Origin: an uncultured Porphyromonadaceae bacterium
GTDB taxonomy: Bacteria > Bacteroidota > Bacteroidia > Bacteroidales > Muribaculaceae
DNA: 60,000 nucleotides
Direction: 5' to 3'
Assembly: GCA_937901905.1 (NCBI GenBank)
Contig: CALDIF010000063.1
Coordinates: 1 to 60,000 of the forward strand
Shown: piece by piece, positions 52,525 through 60,000 of the stretch
How positions within the stretch are numbered: position 1 is the first letter of the stretch
How the letters are laid out: every line of letters begins with the position of its first letter
Position numbers and translations under genes: made by a program
The notes under the pieces: generated by a model
What the model saw: the letters and a program-made list of their open reading frames with translations, nothing else
Databases searched by the model: none
What the model was told of the DNA's origin: nothing

Positions 52525-53297
52525 AACTTCCACGGTGCTTTACCTGATGTCCACAATTGATTCAAGTCATTACAGTCTTTTAACGTATCCATGGGATGCC
52601 AATAACCAACATGCTTGAACGAAAACATTCTGCCCGTGGCAGCAATTTCCTCCAATGGGGCGCGCTCAAACACAACACTGTCATCACCTTCAGGCAAATA
52701 ATTAAAAACATCCGGCTCACACACAAAGAAACCTGCGTTTACCCAATTATTACCATCACCGCGAGGTTTCTCTCTAAACGAACGCACACGACCGTTACCA
52801 TCTAAATCCAGTGCTCCGAATTTGCCGCTTGGCATATAACTCATCAGCGTCAACAAAGCGTTATTTTCCTCATGGAAACGAATCTCGTCAAGTATATTCA
52901 CATCTGAAACTCCATCACCGTAAGTCAAAAGAAAACGCTCGTTACCCACATACTTTTGCACTCGTTTTAATCGACCACCCGTCATGGTGTTAAGCCCTGT
53001 ATCAATCATTGTGACTCGCCACGGCTCACTATGATTATCTAGCACCTGCAACGAATTATCTTCCAAATCGACAGTGATGTCGCAGTTATGATTAAAATAA
53101 TTAGCAAAATATTCCTTAATTATGTACTGTTTGTATCCGCAACACACAATAAAATCGTTGAAACCATAGTGACTGTAAATTTTCATAATATGCCACAAGA
53201 TGGGTTTGTCTCCGATTTCGACCATAGGTTTGGGTATTACGTTTGTCGCTTCGCTCAATCGAGTTCCGAAGCCACCTGCGAATATCACAACTTTCAT
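52518..53297 (-). CDS. rfbF: Glucose-1-phosphate cytidylyltransferase
   Basis: 259 residues from the ATG at 53297. Nucleotidyltransferase start VVIFAGGFGTRLSEATNVIP with KPMVEIGDKPILWHIMKIYS, then LLTYGDGVSDV, GALDLDGNGRVRSFREKP and WVNAGFFVCEPDVF. GYWHPMDTLKD closes it. It makes CDP-glucose from CTP and glucose-1-phosphate, the first step for rfbG. The full-length form matches RfbF proteins closely. Confidence 0.93.
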   Translation of the reverse strand: MKVVIFAGGFGTRLSEATNVIPKPMVEIGDKPILWHIMKIYSHYGFNDFIVCCGYKQYIIKEYFANYFNHNCDITVDLEDNSLQVLDNHSEPWRVTMIDTGLNTMTGGRLKRVQKYVGNERFLLTYGDGVSDVNILDEIRFHEENNALLTLMSYMPSGKFGALDLDGNGRVRSFREKPRGDGNNWVNAGFFVCEPDVFNYLPEGDDSVVFERAPLEEIAATGRMFSFKHVGYWHPMDTLKDCNDLNQLWTSGKAPWKLW

Positions 53298-53325
53298 GCT
53301 CTTCATTATTTAACAGAAATCTAAT

Positions 53326-53958
53326 TTATTTGATGCCTAAGTTGTCAAAGATACGATAAATTTCGGCGGTGGGGGCACATTGACCGGACTTGGGATTGAA
53401 CGTAAGACCCGATGCTGCCTGACGTGCTGTGGCGAGACGGCTACGCAGTTTGCGATATATTCCCAAACCGGACTCGTAGTACTTGCGAGTCTTTTCGTAA
53501 TCGGTCAGATGTTTGCGAAGTGCTGTCTCAAGATCCCCGTCAAATTGCTCATAGGCACGATGGTTGTTAGGTTCAAAATGTAGTAACAACCAGTACTCCA
53601 AACAGGGTGAGTTGAAAATGATATGCAACCACGGCATAGACGTTGCTCGCTGCATATATTGCTTGAGAAGAGTGAGTTTCTTTTTTGAGGCATCAATACA
53701 TTGACGATTGTCTCGAGCAATGACATCATAGTCGATCAACCAATACACATTGGCATAACCGTCAACATCATGCAAACGGCGCGCTTGACTGAATTGTTTG
53801 TCAACATCGCCATCTGCCTCAACTCCCTTGATGGACACTCGCTCACATGCCCGCATTTTATCAATATAGATAACCTCGGTTTCACCGTCAACAATGACGG
53901 CACATTGAGAAAATCCGCGCCCGTTGTGGGGCACTTGTTGACTTCGGGGGCGTGGCAT
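53326..53958 (-). CDS. rloB: RloB-like Toprim-type putative nuclease
   Basis: 210 residues. Toprim-like features are VDGETEVIY (conserved Glu26/Glu28) and YWLIDYDV (D-x-D at 76-78). NSPCLEYWLLLHFE is a highly conserved RloB motif. A basic C-terminal part (YRKLRSRLATARQAA) follows. RloB is always encoded with the RloA ATPase; the pair was first noted beside type I restriction loci and is regarded as an antiphage or abortive-infection module. The start overlaps the RloA stop (TGATG). No restriction genes are nearby. Confidence 0.8.
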   Translation of the reverse strand: MPRPRSQQVPHNGRGFSQCAVIVDGETEVIYIDKMRACERVSIKGVEADGDVDKQFSQARRLHDVDGYANVYWLIDYDVIARDNRQCIDASKKKLTLLKQYMQRATSMPWLHIIFNSPCLEYWLLLHFEPNNHRAYEQFDGDLETALRKHLTDYEKTRKYYESGLGIYRKLRSRLATARQAASGLTFNPKSGQCAPTAEIYRIFDNLGIK

Positions 53959-55277
53959 CAGTCTACCGTATAATAGGGTGAACTCTTGAACGGCTTGGCA
54001 CCGAGTTGTCCTGTTCTGTATGCCTCAAAGTACTTGCGCGATGGGTCGGAACTCACAAAGATGTCATTGTCGAAGTCGGCAAGCGAGTATAGTTGTGCCG
54101 CACCGCTGTTGTTCTTCTGCATGAACCACACGGCATCGGGCAGCGTAATCTTCCCGTTTAGCAACAGTTCATGCTGATGGGTCGAGGCAATGAGTTGGGT
54201 CGCGGCTGTGGCTTCTATATAGGTCTCGAGGAAGAACTCGACCAAATCGGGGTGCAAGGAGTTGTCAATCTCGTCAATGGTGAAATGACGATGCTGGCGC
54301 AGGACGATGTCGAGCACACCCGCCAATTGGAAGAAGCGCTGGGTACCACGCGACTCTTGCTCGTAGTTGATGTAGGCTTCCTTGCCATCGGGAGTGATGT
54401 GCTTGAACTCAACCTTGCGATAGCGTATGCGGTCGGCGAGGGTCGCAACCTCGGCATCGGTGCGATGTTGACCAATCACTGAGTTCTTGAGCATCTCGGT
54501 GATTGCACGCTGCTTGTCATCGTCAAACTTCTCGACAGTGGCATCAACGTCGTCGAGCATCAAGTCGGCACGACGTAGCCACGCTATCATCGCTTGTTTT
54601 CTGATGCGACCTGCCGCCAACTCATCAATGACGTAGTTCTTGAGCGAGTCGCCCGGCTCGATGAGTCGGGTAAAGTAGGATTGAAACCACTTTGCAAGGT
54701 CGGTCAGCACAGGCACTTCGGCACTTACCTTCTGTAGACCACCGAAGACGGTGTTGTTCCACAATGTGGAGGACTCCAACGAACGGAGGTCGTGTTCGTC
54801 GATAGCGTAATCGCTGCCAAAGTTGATGTGCGGCATTTGCTGAGAAACATCGGTGGTGCGAGTAAAAACTGTTCGCGCATCAACTCCAATGGTCAGCAAT
54901 TCGCGAGTAACACACAACTCATTAAAGGCAATCGTGTAGCCATAGCGCTCACCATGGCACACGAAGTTCATTACGAACTCAGTGTCGGCATTACGCGTCG
55001 TACGGTCAAACCGAAATGGGTTATAGGGTAACAACTCGCTCTTGAGGTTCAGGGGGACGTTGATCAACGCCAAGAACTCATTAAGTCCTTGTAACAACGA
55101 TGACTTGCCGGAGGCGTTAGTACCCAAAATCAAGGCATAGCGCAAGAGAAAAAGTCCGGGCATAGCCTCATAGAACCGGGTATCATCACGACTGACATTA
55201 TCGGAACTCGGTTCGAAAGAGAGCGTCACCTTGTCACGAACAGGACCATAGTTTGTTATCGAAAAGTCAATTATCAT
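53958..55277 (-). CDS. rloA: RloA-like AAA-family (ABC-type) ATPase
   Basis: 439 residues. SMC/ABC-like layout: Walker A GTNASGKSS (52-60), ABC signature ESRGTQRFF (308-316), Walker B TIDEID (333-338), the D-loop-like NSLHPDLV and the switch His in STHQHELL (His367). MIIDFSITNYGPVRDKVTLSF is the usual start of this AAA_21/RloA group. It is predicted to sense a cue and gate the RloB effector. Base composition is higher in GC than the glycosyltransferase block at 36-48 kb. Confidence 0.82.
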   Translation of the reverse strand: MIIDFSITNYGPVRDKVTLSFEPSSDNVSRDDTRFYEAMPGLFLLRYALILGTNASGKSSLLQGLNEFLALINVPLNLKSELLPYNPFRFDRTTRNADTEFVMNFVCHGERYGYTIAFNELCVTRELLTIGVDARTVFTRTTDVSQQMPHINFGSDYAIDEHDLRSLESSTLWNNTVFGGLQKVSAEVPVLTDLAKWFQSYFTRLIEPGDSLKNYVIDELAAGRIRKQAMIAWLRRADLMLDDVDATVEKFDDDKQRAITEMLKNSVIGQHRTDAEVATLADRIRYRKVEFKHITPDGKEAYINYEQESRGTQRFFQLAGVLDIVLRQHRHFTIDEIDNSLHPDLVEFFLETYIEATAATQLIASTHQHELLLNGKITLPDAVWFMQKNNSGAAQLYSLADFDNDIFVSSDPSRKYFEAYRTGQLGAKPFKSSPYYTVD

Positions 55278-55487
55278 TATCTAATACTCATGTTAATGAA
55301 GTACGACCGCGCACTTCAATGAGGAGAATGGGTAACGGTCAAAAGTTGTGGGAAAAGCAATAGATTGCGTTGTAGTGTCATTTTTCCCCAATTTCTAATA
55401 AATTGCCTAATTACTCCTTAATTTTTACACCTAAATCCTCATGTAAATCTTGTGCTCGATGCTCCGTAATGAAGGCGACCGGTTAAA

Positions 55488-56234
55488 TTACTTGCGCTTA
55501 AAGGCACGCAGGGTGATAACGTCGGAGATGGTTGAGACAAAGCGTTCGTTGAGGTGTGAGGACAGCCATACTTTTGCGCGATGACGCAAACCTCCAAAAA
55601 AACTTTTTGGTAACCATAATCCGGCATAATGATGAATACAAACGGTATTCGCCGAAATATGAATAACGCCCGTACGATGATCTTTTGCACAAAAATAGTC
55701 CATTGAATAAATAGTGCACAAGTCAGTGAAATCTTGTGTTTCATTGTTCAACACAAGACCATGCTCTAACATATATTCGGTGACCTTGGTGGCATTGGTT
55801 GTCATGTCAAAACTGCCGTCGGGTTGGACGAACACGCGATCGTCATACTGGTCAAGTAACTCTTTTGCCCAAACCGAACCTCGCTCGGCAGCCATCATGC
55901 CTGTAAGAAGAGAACCCTCTGTTTCGAAACCGCCAAAGGCATGGTGGTGTAAAAACGGATCAAATGATGCAACGACCTCCACGTCGGTGTCCATATACAC
56001 CCCTCCTTGAGTATAAATGGCATACAAGCGCACATAGTCGGTCACGAAGGCAAACTTGCGATTTTCGTATGCTTCGCGCACATAACGATTGCTATTGATG
56101 TCGAAGTTGTCTTCGTTCCACTCGACGAATTGATAATCGGGCAAGTGATTGTGCCACGAGGCTATGCAATCAAGCGCTTGCTGCGGTTTCTCACCACGAC
56201 CGAACCAACAGTAATGTACTATCTTGGGAATCAT
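55488..56234 (-). CDS. GT32-type (DXD-containing) glycosyltransferase
   Basis: 248 residues. The start MIPKIVHYCWFGRGEKP, FVTDYVRLYAIYTQGG and the DTD motif in VYMDTDVEVV define the family; FGGFETEGSLLTGMMAAERG is typical. The C-terminus has VCIHHYAGLW. The layout matches 36183-36938 but the sequences are clearly different. A 400-base gap precedes it, with a candidate promoter near 56611. Confidence 0.85.
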   Translation of the reverse strand: MIPKIVHYCWFGRGEKPQQALDCIASWHNHLPDYQFVEWNEDNFDINSNRYVREAYENRKFAFVTDYVRLYAIYTQGGVYMDTDVEVVASFDPFLHHHAFGGFETEGSLLTGMMAAERGSVWAKELLDQYDDRVFVQPDGSFDMTTNATKVTEYMLEHGLVLNNETQDFTDLCTIYSMDYFCAKDHRTGVIHISANTVCIHHYAGLWLPKSFFGGLRHRAKVWLSSHLNERFVSTISDVITLRAFKRK

Positions 56235-56633
56235 AACATTATTTGAGTGAATAAGTGCCGCTTATATATTCGGTCTTAACGCATTGACGATAACGTAACA
56301 GGTAACGGCTTGAGGGCAAGTGAGGTTGAGGGGAACTCAAGGGTTAATGGACAATTCGGACACGACATAAGTGGTTGGCTTGCCCACAATGACGGCTTTG
56401 GTTGACTACGAATGCGACTCGCAGCATACGGCAGGGCACAACTCGGGGACACCGAGGTAAGAACCTCGATGACCCGAACGTGATTTTAAGCCTAATGCTG
56501 CCCTAACTCGCTGTGTACTATCGCAGTAACACTTGACAAGGGGGCATAACATCAGCCGATTGACTCGTCGCATTCGTGTGTTGCTTAAGTCAAATTTTAA
56601 TGAATTCTTGCAAAAATACAATATTTTCGCGAT
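56235..56633. promoter_or_regulatory. 400-bp gap: candidate promoter and structured leader of the GT32/RloAB segment
   Basis: On the minus strand TATTTTTG (complement of 56611-56618) matches TAnnTTTG, with ATTG (complement of 56638-56641) 19 bases upstream, close to TTTG. That would give a transcript leader of about 375 bases before the gene at 56234. The leader holds a perfect hairpin CGAGGT-AAGA-ACCTCG (56453-56468). No convincing gene lies here; a 71-codon frame (56406-56621) has no recognisable features. Confidence 0.4.
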
Positions 56634-58097
56634 TTATACAATGTTTCGTTGCTTTTTTGTTGAGCGCAAACCCCATAAACACCACAAGCGACAGACCGCC
56701 GCGAGCGTAACGACGGTTGTCATCAGCCATGCGAGTGATGAGGGCAAGACAAGCAGCAACACCGGTAACATCGAACCGATAATTGCCGTTGCCCATGCGG
56801 CATGACTGAGAGTGAGACGGTAACGAAACCGATACACCGCCCATACAACCACGGCATAACTCACATACCACAGCGTGTGAGCCACTCCCATGCCGGCGAC
56901 ACCCCCCAAGCGATAACCGACCACACCGAGCGCCAAACTCAACACGGCACTGGCAACCTCGGTCACCAGATAGATGCGACCGTCGCCACGCGCTAACATC
57001 ACGAAGGCTATACACCACGACACGGCACGCGCCACCATGCCGACACCGGCATATAACACGAAGTCGCACGCACCGACGAACGTGGAAACGTACAACAGGC
57101 GAACAACGGGTTGGCGAAGCAGTATCAGCACGAGCACGACAGGCACTGTGACTGTGACAGCCACGTTGAGTTGCTGTGACATCTGTACACGCGTGTGCAG
57201 CCGGCTACCGGCGCGCGATGCCAAGCGCGGATAGAATTCCAAGCCCAGGGCCGACAGCACCAAGCCGGTGTATTTATTCACCAATGTAAATCCGCTCTGA
57301 TAGATACCCACGACACCCAAGCCGGCCACACTCGTGAGCCACGCGGTGAGGGCGAAACCCGACACGCCGGTTGCAAATGAGCCGAGCGTCATGTAAGCAC
57401 CCAACACGATGAACGAGCGACCGCGAAACCACGCATCGCGAGCCGCGACACGCACATCGGGCAAGGTGCGATCGCGCCACCACCACGAGGACAATGCAGC
57501 CGCAGCGGCGTAGGCGATTACCGAGGGCAACACGCTTGACATGCCCATGATATAGAACAATGGCACGCTCACCGCCAAGCCTGCCAACGAGCCGACCACA
57601 CCGACACGCGCCAAACGATTTAACTGAGCGGTGCCTTGAAGGACAGCTTGACGACCGTTGGTGAGCGACATCAACAGCAATGCCACTGCCAAACCGGCAA
57701 ACATCCACCAATTGGCGGTCGTGCGAAATGTCACTATACTCAATAGTGGTGACAAACACAAGGTGAGCATTGCCCCACCCACGCCCAGCCATACACTCCA
57801 ACGGCGCACCACAGCCGACGTGATACCTGCCTCGCATTCATCGCCACCGGCATGAGAGCGGGCAATGTCGCGCACGCTGCTTTGACGCATACCGAGGTTG
57901 CTGCCGGTGTGCAACATCTCGAGAGCGTTGTTCAACACACCGAACAAACCGGCACCCGCCGGACCCAACCACAAGGCAACCAATTTATTACGCACTAGTG
58001 AGCAGGCGATATTCAACACCTGCACACTGCCGAACAAGCCCATTGCCTTAATGGCGAGGCGAGCGGCACTGCTCTGATTTGCTTCGGTTTTCACCAC
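56634..58097 (-). CDS. O-antigen translocase/flippase (second of two)
   Basis: 487 residues from tandem GTG codons (58097 or 58094), overlapping the upstream acyltransferase stop by 4-7 bases. About 12 membrane helices. AIKAMGLFGSVQVLNIACSLVRNKLVALWLGPAGAGLFG is the typical start of PST-type translocases (WzxE/RfbX-like). GMRQSSVRDIA and NGRQAVLQGTAQLNRLARVG are further family stretches. It is unlike the flippase at 44623-46170. It flips a lipid-linked glycan, possibly a different one. Confidence 0.85.
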   Translation of the reverse strand: MVKTEANQSSAARLAIKAMGLFGSVQVLNIACSLVRNKLVALWLGPAGAGLFGVLNNALEMLHTGSNLGMRQSSVRDIARSHAGGDECEAGITSAVVRRWSVWLGVGGAMLTLCLSPLLSIVTFRTTANWWMFAGLAVALLLMSLTNGRQAVLQGTAQLNRLARVGVVGSLAGLAVSVPLFYIMGMSSVLPSVIAYAAAAALSSWWWRDRTLPDVRVAARDAWFRGRSFIVLGAYMTLGSFATGVSGFALTAWLTSVAGLGVVGIYQSGFTLVNKYTGLVLSALGLEFYPRLASRAGSRLHTRVQMSQQLNVAVTVTVPVVLVLILLRQPVVRLLYVSTFVGACDFVLYAGVGMVARAVSWCIAFVMLARGDGRIYLVTEVASAVLSLALGVVGYRLGGVAGMGVAHTLWYVSYAVVVWAVYRFRYRLTLSHAAWATAIIGSMLPVLLLVLPSSLAWLMTTVVTLAAVCRLWCLWGLRSTKKQRNIV

Positions 58098-59050
58098 CGG
58101 TTCAACTCCAATATCAGTATGGGATACACCACACCTCGACCACCGAGGCGTGCCTTTTGTTCGAGCAACGATTCGTTGAGCAGATGACCGCCATACTCAT
58201 TGCTCGTGCCATAATCGAGGTAACGGCAGCCTCGTTCGCGAGCGTGCGTCATGATGTCGTGCATCAACAACGGCAATGCGCGCAGTGTCCTGCCTTGCTC
58301 GCCGGCAGCGATATACTGACAATGAGCCACTGCGTCGGTGTAGTACACCACAACACCGGCAACGATTGAGCCGTCGTGAACTGCAGTGTGCAACACGATA
58401 TTGTCGGGAAACAGACTCTTCAAGCGCGTTATCTCCTCCAAGGTGTGAACGGGAGTGGCTCGGTAACGCGTGCCGAGCACCTCACCGAGCAGATGCCAGT
58501 AGTACGCCCAATCGTCGCTCACGCGAGTTTCGACACCGCTTGCAACGGCGTGCGACATATTACTGCGGTTGCCACGGTTGAACGGCGGCTGCCATTCACT
58601 ATCGAGTTGCACCGCCGACGATAGGTTCATACCCTCGATCGTGGCACCACAGCGCCACATGGCATACAGGTCGTCCTGTGCCGGGCAACGGTGATATATA
58701 GTAGGTACTGGCTTATATATCAGCCGCTTATACCCCCACTCTTTCAACGCTTGCACCATCAGTTGCGTCATCTTCAGCATCGTGTTTCCGTTCACGAGTG
58801 TAGCGTTGGTGAGCCAGCCACCATAGGTCAAACCGGCATGGCTGGTAACGACACCATTCACCTCACACGCAGGCAATGCGCCTAACAGACGACCGCGCCC
58901 GTCAACGGCGAGCAACGAGAAATCCTTGATGCGATCGCCGTGATAGTCAATATACGCACGCTTGTGCATAAACGTTGCTTGGGGCGCGACATCCACGAGG
59001 GAGTCCCAACGCTCTTTGTCCTCGGTGGGGTTATATTGCCATATCTCCAT
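58091..59050 (-). CDS. FemAB/GNAT-like acyl or aminoacyl transferase
   Basis: 319 residues with two GNAT-like halves. The first is LLAVDGRGRLLGALPACEVNGVVTSHAGLTYGGW, with YKRLIYKPVPTIYHRCPAQDDLYAM; the second is VHDGSIVAGVVVYYTDAVAHCQYIAAG...LPLLMHDIMTHARERGCRYLDYGTSNE. This order matches Bacteroidetes GNAT/FemAB-like proteins of surface-glycan loci. The substrate is not predictable: an acyl or amino acid transferred to an amino sugar is the usual suggestion. It directly precedes and overlaps the flippase. Confidence 0.7.
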   Translation of the reverse strand: MEIWQYNPTEDKERWDSLVDVAPQATFMHKRAYIDYHGDRIKDFSLLAVDGRGRLLGALPACEVNGVVTSHAGLTYGGWLTNATLVNGNTMLKMTQLMVQALKEWGYKRLIYKPVPTIYHRCPAQDDLYAMWRCGATIEGMNLSSAVQLDSEWQPPFNRGNRSNMSHAVASGVETRVSDDWAYYWHLLGEVLGTRYRATPVHTLEEITRLKSLFPDNIVLHTAVHDGSIVAGVVVYYTDAVAHCQYIAAGEQGRTLRALPLLMHDIMTHARERGCRYLDYGTSNEYGGHLLNESLLEQKARLGGRGVVYPILILELNRW

Positions 59051-59074
59051 AGTGCATTTATGTGTTCATCACAA

Positions 59075-59899
59075 TCAGTCACCAAAGAGTGACATCAAAC
59101 TCTTAATACTGATGCGCTTGTAGCCACGGGGGGCAACAAACGTCTCTCTCTTAACGTCTTTATCCCATCGAATATTGTTTATATCCAGTTCTAACTTGAG
59201 CGGAGCGCGTTGAACGGTTGCCACAGCATTCATGTGGCGCGGCACGGCACCCGACGACGTGTCCTCCACGTCATCATATTCAACGGCATAACTGCCCACA
59301 GCGTCACCGTGTGGTGTCACCGCGAGCGACTTGATGTGACTGTCGTCCCCGTAAGTGAAGGTGTAACTGTACACCTGCTCGGCATCATGACTCGGGGTGA
59401 TCGTCAACCTGTCATCAAGCATAGCAGTCCACTTGTCCGTTTCGGTCAGTGTCGAACCGCCCACCTTGAATGGCCTGCCCAAGAAGATGTCCTGCAGATT
59501 ACCTATTGTCACGTCTATGCCACTAGTGATCACGTTGACAGGCTCCAATAGGTATTGCTTGTGCCACTTGTCTATGATCAACACACTGTCCCGGGCGAGA
59601 ATCATCTTACCCATTTCGATACCGAGCAACGGTCGCAACGAAATCACTATCATGCTGTCGCGCACCATACGCAACTGCATACCGCTTGAAAAGTCATGAC
59701 CGCCACCACCGATTGTCACACTGCCACCGGTTTGCAATGTCGACCACGACGAATAACTATTTATCACCGCCGATGCCGCTTCACGCGCGGTGCCACTCAT
59801 GGTGATTTTGGGCGGTTGTACCACAACATCTTTGCCGCCTCGACACGAAGCGAAGACAAGTGCTGACAACAATGCCACAACGTAAACTAATTTTCTCAT
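59075..59899 (-). CDS. DUF4292-like lipoprotein
   Basis: 274 residues from the ATG at 59899, whose product begins with a lipobox signal (MRKLVYVVALLSALVFASC). The longer frame to 59965 has no signal. The body has IVISLRPLLGIEMGKMILARDSVLIIDKWHKQYL, the hallmark of DUF4292, a LolA/LolB-like fold found throughout Bacteroidetes. SYTFTYGDDSHIKSL and the tail KRISIKSLMSLFGD complete it. The role is presumed in outer-membrane lipoprotein or lipid handling. It is probably a housekeeping gene flanking the polysaccharide locus; 24 bases separate it from the acyltransferase. Confidence 0.75.
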   Translation of the reverse strand: MRKLVYVVALLSALVFASCRGGKDVVVQPPKITMSGTAREAASAVINSYSSWSTLQTGGSVTIGGGGHDFSSGMQLRMVRDSMIVISLRPLLGIEMGKMILARDSVLIIDKWHKQYLLEPVNVITSGIDVTIGNLQDIFLGRPFKVGGSTLTETDKWTAMLDDRLTITPSHDAEQVYSYTFTYGDDSHIKSLAVTPHGDAVGSYAVEYDDVEDTSSGAVPRHMNAVATVQRAPLKLELDINNIRWDKDVKRETFVAPRGYKRISIKSLMSLFGD

Positions 59900-59962
59900 T
59901 TGCTCAATAAAATTTAAATCAGACAAGACCGCATACTCGCGATGGCTTGCTGTTAACGGACA

Positions 59963-59970
59963 CAAAAGTA
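59963..59970 (-). promoter_or_regulatory. Possible -7 box for the DUF4292-like gene
   Basis: The complement reads TACTTTTG, fitting TAnnTTTG, 64 bases upstream of the start at 59899. A -33 TTTG at correct spacing is not seen. Confidence 0.4.
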
Positions 59971-60000
59971 GTAAAAACTACGCACAATATAAAATGAGAC

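Noticed and set aside
56406..56621. 71-codon minus-strand frame in the 56.2-56.6 kb gap
   Set aside because: Cys/Arg/Ser-rich with no motif and spanning a hairpin. Treated as leader sequence, though a conserved repeat cannot be excluded.
18847..59050. Invertible capsule promoter or UpxY/UpxZ-type regulators
   Set aside because: No convincing inverted-repeat-bounded promoter, recombinase, UpxY or UpxZ homologue was found in the window.

Overview
The window is almost entirely one Bacteroidales-type chromosome segment. The evidence is the gene families (LptD, DUF3244-like and DUF4292-like proteins, BspA-type leucine-rich repeats, a gingipain-family peptidase), the TAnnTTTG promoter boxes and the weak ribosome binding sites. 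A gut Muribaculaceae-like lineage is my best guess, but that is inference. The exception is the first ~1.15 kb, which holds the start of ftsH and the end of tilS from a Firmicutes (Clostridia-like) genome, with a perfect AGGAG ribosome binding site. It ends abruptly where the Bacteroidales sequence begins and is best read as an assembly chimera.

Region 1.2-7.2 kb: secreted and envelope proteins on the minus strand. These are an unrecognised 471-residue secreted protein, a gingipain-like C25 cysteine peptidase split by a frameshift at a seven-base homopolymer, a small DUF3244-like secreted protein, and a TPR lipoprotein with a membrane segment and a helix-turn-helix-like tail. Region 7.2-12.5 kb: housekeeping genes on the minus strand (YiiX-like papain-fold protein, LptD, HD hydrolase, branched-chain aminotransferase, ribosomal protein L34). 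Region 12.7-18.8 kb: plus-strand genes (leucine-rich-repeat/dockerin protein, TrmB, Mrp ATPase, M48 and M13 metallopeptidases). A perfect 20-bp-stem hairpin at 18785-18827 separates these from what follows.

Region 18.8-59.1 kb is one very large surface-polysaccharide locus, all on the minus strand, so it is transcribed from high to low coordinates. It has an initiating PglC-like phosphosugar transferase, eight glycosyltransferase-type genes, two flippases, one EpsG-like polymerase, an acyltransferase, a pyruvyltransferase, a deacetylase, GNAT and hexapeptide acyltransferases, and a CDP-sugar cassette (rfbF/rfbG).

Embedded in it is an unusual acyl-carrier-protein pathway. At 20682-29462 lie an ACP, an acyl-CoA/acyl-ACP ligase-like enzyme, a split transketolase, two SDR reductases, a KAS III condensing enzyme, a second ACP and a fused LuxE-LuxC acyl reductase. 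It starts behind a good Bacteroidetes promoter at 29507-29538. A second ACP-SDR-KAS III cassette lies at 34087-36082, and a second split transketolase sits with the CDP-glucose genes at 48872-53297. I infer that the locus makes sugars carrying ACP-built acyl or hydroxyacyl groups and/or two-carbon-extended branches. The LuxE-LuxC plus transketolase combination is the best candidate here for an undescribed system. A RloA/RloB-like defence pair (53326-55277) is inserted among the sugar genes. About ten copies of an AT-rich ~60-bp repeat sit between genes from 32.6 to 41.3 kb. The edge at 59-60 kb holds a DUF4292-like lipoprotein. No rRNA, tRNA, CRISPR array or insertion sequence was recognised.
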